A stretch of 6,031 nt of DNA from Chloroflexota bacterium (GTDB lineage Bacteria; Chloroflexota; Dormibacteria; Dormibacterales; Dormibacteraceae). This document shows positions 4,409 through 6,031 of the stretch, piece after piece. The notes below the pieces were generated by a model. The model searched no databases. It was not told where the DNA came from and was given only the letters and a program-made list of their open reading frames with translations. The stretch is taken from NCBI GenBank assembly GCA_005880175.1, contig VBJR01000286.1, positions 1-6,031 of the forward strand, given 5' to 3'. A program made the translations under genes and the position numbers. Numbering within the stretch: position 1 is the first letter of the stretch; every line of letters starts with the position of its first letter.

Positions 4409-6031
4409 TCAGCGGCGCCACAGGACCAGGCCGCGGGGGGACTGGCCGAACCCCGCCTCCAGCAGCGCCGGGGCCAGCGGGGACTGGCGGACCGGCGTGC
4501 CGTCCACCCGCTGGACCTCCACCCGGCCGGTCCGGATCGCCGCCGCCGCCAGCGCTCGCACGTGCTCGACGTTCACCGGGCCGCGGGTCAGCAGGGAGCG
4601 GCCGCCCCGCTCCAGGTACAGCCGCAGCTCGCCGCCGTCCAGCACGACGAACGCGCCCGCCGCCCGCGCCATCCGGCCCGCCTCCGCGTCCCCGGGCGGC
4701 CAGGGCAGCGCCGCGCCGTACGGGTTGGCCGGGTCCGTCGCGGCCAGAGCCACCACGGTCGGCTCCGCGTCACGGGCCGCCCGCAGGCGATCGACCGCGC
4801 CCACCAGCGCGAACTGCGAGCCCCCCAGGCCGTCCACGAAGTAGCCGCGCCGGGCCCGGCCCGCCTCCTCCATCGCCCGCAGGACCGGGTACAGGCCGGC
4901 GAACCCGCCCGGCCAACCCTCGCCCACCACGGCCTCCCGGGTCAGCACGCCGTGGCGCTGGAGCAGCGTCAGCGCCTCGGCGTGCAGGCGCTCCGTCGCG
5001 GCCGGCTCGGGCACGAGCAGGTCCCGCACCAGCGACCAGCGGCCCGCCGCCCGGGGCTGGCCCAGCCGCAGCAGCGGCGCCCGGCGGGCGGGCGCCGCGC
5101 GCTTCGCCGCCCCGACCGGCGCCCGGAGCGGCGCGAACGTGTCGTTCGTGACCTCGCCGGCCCACACCATGTCCCAGAGCGCGTCCAGCACGGCCTCCTG
5201 GTCGCCGCCGCCGGCCCCCAGGTACAGGTCGCGGAAGAACGAGGCGCCGCGCCGCTCCAGGTGCTCGCGCAGCTTGTCGTGCACCTCGCCGGCGACCGGC
5301 TCGGCCGGCGGGGGCGCCAGCCGGGGCGCGTCGGACCGCAGGTACAGCGCGACCCGGCCGTCGCCCGCGCCCAGCGCGCCGCGGCCGATCCACACCACCT
5401 CGCCCATCGCCACCAGCTCGTCCAGCAGGCCGGGCCCGTAGCCGGCGACGCGGACGCTCAGCACGTCGCGCTCGATCACCGACGCGGGCAGCGCCAGGCC
5501 CTGCAGCGCGTGGACGCACTCCAGCATTCGGTCGAGCCCGCGGGCCTCCGAGCCGACGCCGTGCCAGGCCGGCAGGAAGCGCGCCAGGACCTCCGGACCG
5601 ACCGGCTCCGCCTCGCGCCGCAGCAGCGCGAGCGAGCGGCGGCGCAGCGTCCGCAGCACGTCCGCGTGGCAGTACTCGCGTTCGGCGACTCCGTGGCGGA
5701 ACGCGCCGGCCACGATGTCGCCGCGCGCCGACAGCCGCAGCAGGGCCTGCTCCACGGCCGGGATCGGCAGTCCCCACCGCGCCGCCGGCTCGACCGCCAC
5801 GAACGGCACGTGCGTGCGGGCCCAGCGCCGCAGCAACCCCTCCAGCGGGTCCGCGACCGCCTCCAGGAACGCGGCGGGCAGCCCCGGCGGCGGCGTCGCG
5901 CCGAGCGCGTCGCGGTAGCGCCCGGCGTCCTCGGCCGGGATCCAGCGCTCCTCGCCGCCGAGGCGCACCGCGCACGCCCGCCGCTCGGCCTCCAGGGCCC
6001 GCCGCCACTCGGGCCGGACGCCGCGCGCCTC
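4409..6031 (-). CDS. lhr: Lhr-type large helicase, C-terminal 540 residues (5' end beyond window)
   Basis: Lhr is a superfamily 2 ATP-dependent 3'-5' DNA translocase/helicase linked to DNA repair, about 1,500 residues in its long actinobacterial form. The window holds only the last third: an open frame from the right edge to TGA at 4409-4411, without the ATPase motifs. Numbering from the right edge, recognisable Lhr segments are TLRRRSLALLRREAEPV with LARFLPAWHGV (128-158), DMVWAGEVTNDTFAPLR (287-303), GRWSLVRDLL (330-339), GYFVDGLGGSQFA (396-408) and DPANPYGAALPWP (433-445). This region corresponds to the tandem winged-helix C-terminal domain, which resembles AlkZ/YcaQ-type (HTH_42) proteins; a uracil-DNA glycosylase activity has been reported for the E. 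coli Lhr C-terminal domain. Whether this protein has that activity cannot be told. The frame contains no internal stop and ends in the usual short tail LVLWRR. It is followed on the same strand by nei. Confidence 0.93.
   Translation of the reverse strand, partial: EARGVRPEWRRALEAERRACAVRLGGEERWIPAEDAGRYRDALGATPPPGLPAAFLEAVADPLEGLLRRWARTHVPFVAVEPAARWGLPIPAVEQALLRLSARGDIVAGAFRHGVAEREYCHADVLRTLRRRSLALLRREAEPVGPEVLARFLPAWHGVGSEARGLDRMLECVHALQGLALPASVIERDVLSVRVAGYGPGLLDELVAMGEVVWIGRGALGAGDGRVALYLRSDAPRLAPPPAEPVAGEVHDKLREHLERRGASFFRDLYLGAGGGDQEAVLDALWDMVWAGEVTNDTFAPLRAPVGAAKRAAPARRAPLLRLGQPRAAGRWSLVRDLLVPEPAATERLHAEALTLLQRHGVLTREAVVGEGWPGGFAGLYPVLRAMEEAGRARRGYFVDGLGGSQFALVGAVDRLRAARDAEPTVVALAATDPANPYGAALPWPPGDAEAGRMARAAGAFVVLDGGELRLYLERGGRSLLTRGPVNVEHVRALAAAAIRTGRVEVQRVDGTPVRQSPLAPALLEAGFGQSPRGLVLWRR

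Noticed and set aside
4390..5151. Pro/Arg/Gly-rich plus-strand ORF opposite lhr
   Set aside because: It is an extreme low-complexity product antisense to clear Lhr sequence; it is not a gene.
1..6031. CRISPR array, tRNA, rRNA, insertion sequence, phage or defence genes
   Set aside because: I saw no regularly spaced repeats, tRNA-like cloverleaf, transposase, terminal repeats or defence domains; gene content and composition are uniform.

Overview
The window is very GC-rich with strong third-position GC bias, and every supported gene lies on the minus strand. Read in the direction of transcription (right to left), it holds two functional blocks. The base composition and the lhr-nei gene pair (arranged as in mycobacteria) suggest a high-GC actinomycetote. 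A high-GC Chloroflexota or Dormibacterota relative cannot be excluded from the sequence alone.

Right half (about 3577-6031): a DNA-repair pair. The C-terminal 540 residues of a large Lhr-type helicase enter from the right edge and stop at 4409. After an 82-bp gap comes a complete Nei/Fpg-family DNA glycosylase/AP lyase (3577-4326). The gap contains a 24-bp near-perfect palindrome and a second copy of its TGGCGCCA core centred 42 bp away.

Middle (about 3191-3576): a short region with one plausible small membrane-protein ORF (3276-3524), an Ala-rich GC hairpin inside it, and then a compact promoter region for the transport genes. That region has a sigma70-like promoter, a LacI-family-type operator at the predicted transcription start, and an inverted repeat just upstream of the -35 box. 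Bases 3525-3576, between nei and the small ORF, show nothing I can support.

Left half (1-3190): a carbohydrate-type (CUT1-like) ABC importer operon. It begins with a lipoprotein solute-binding protein (1847-3190), followed by a perfect 9-bp G7/C7 hairpin just after its stop codon. Next come a MalF-like permease (823-1710) and a MalG-like permease (1-826) whose start overlaps the previous stop by 4 bases and which runs off the left edge about 10 residues before its expected end. No ATPase, glycosidase or regulator gene is visible. The binding protein would capture a sugar-like ligand outside the membrane and pass it to the two-permease channel. The hairpin between the binding-protein and permease genes is well placed to keep binding protein more abundant than permease, and the operator suggests ligand-responsive repression.

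The window looks mostly like ordinary chromosome. I found no convincing new system; the most interesting signals are the non-coding structures in the lhr-nei gap and upstream of the binding-protein gene.
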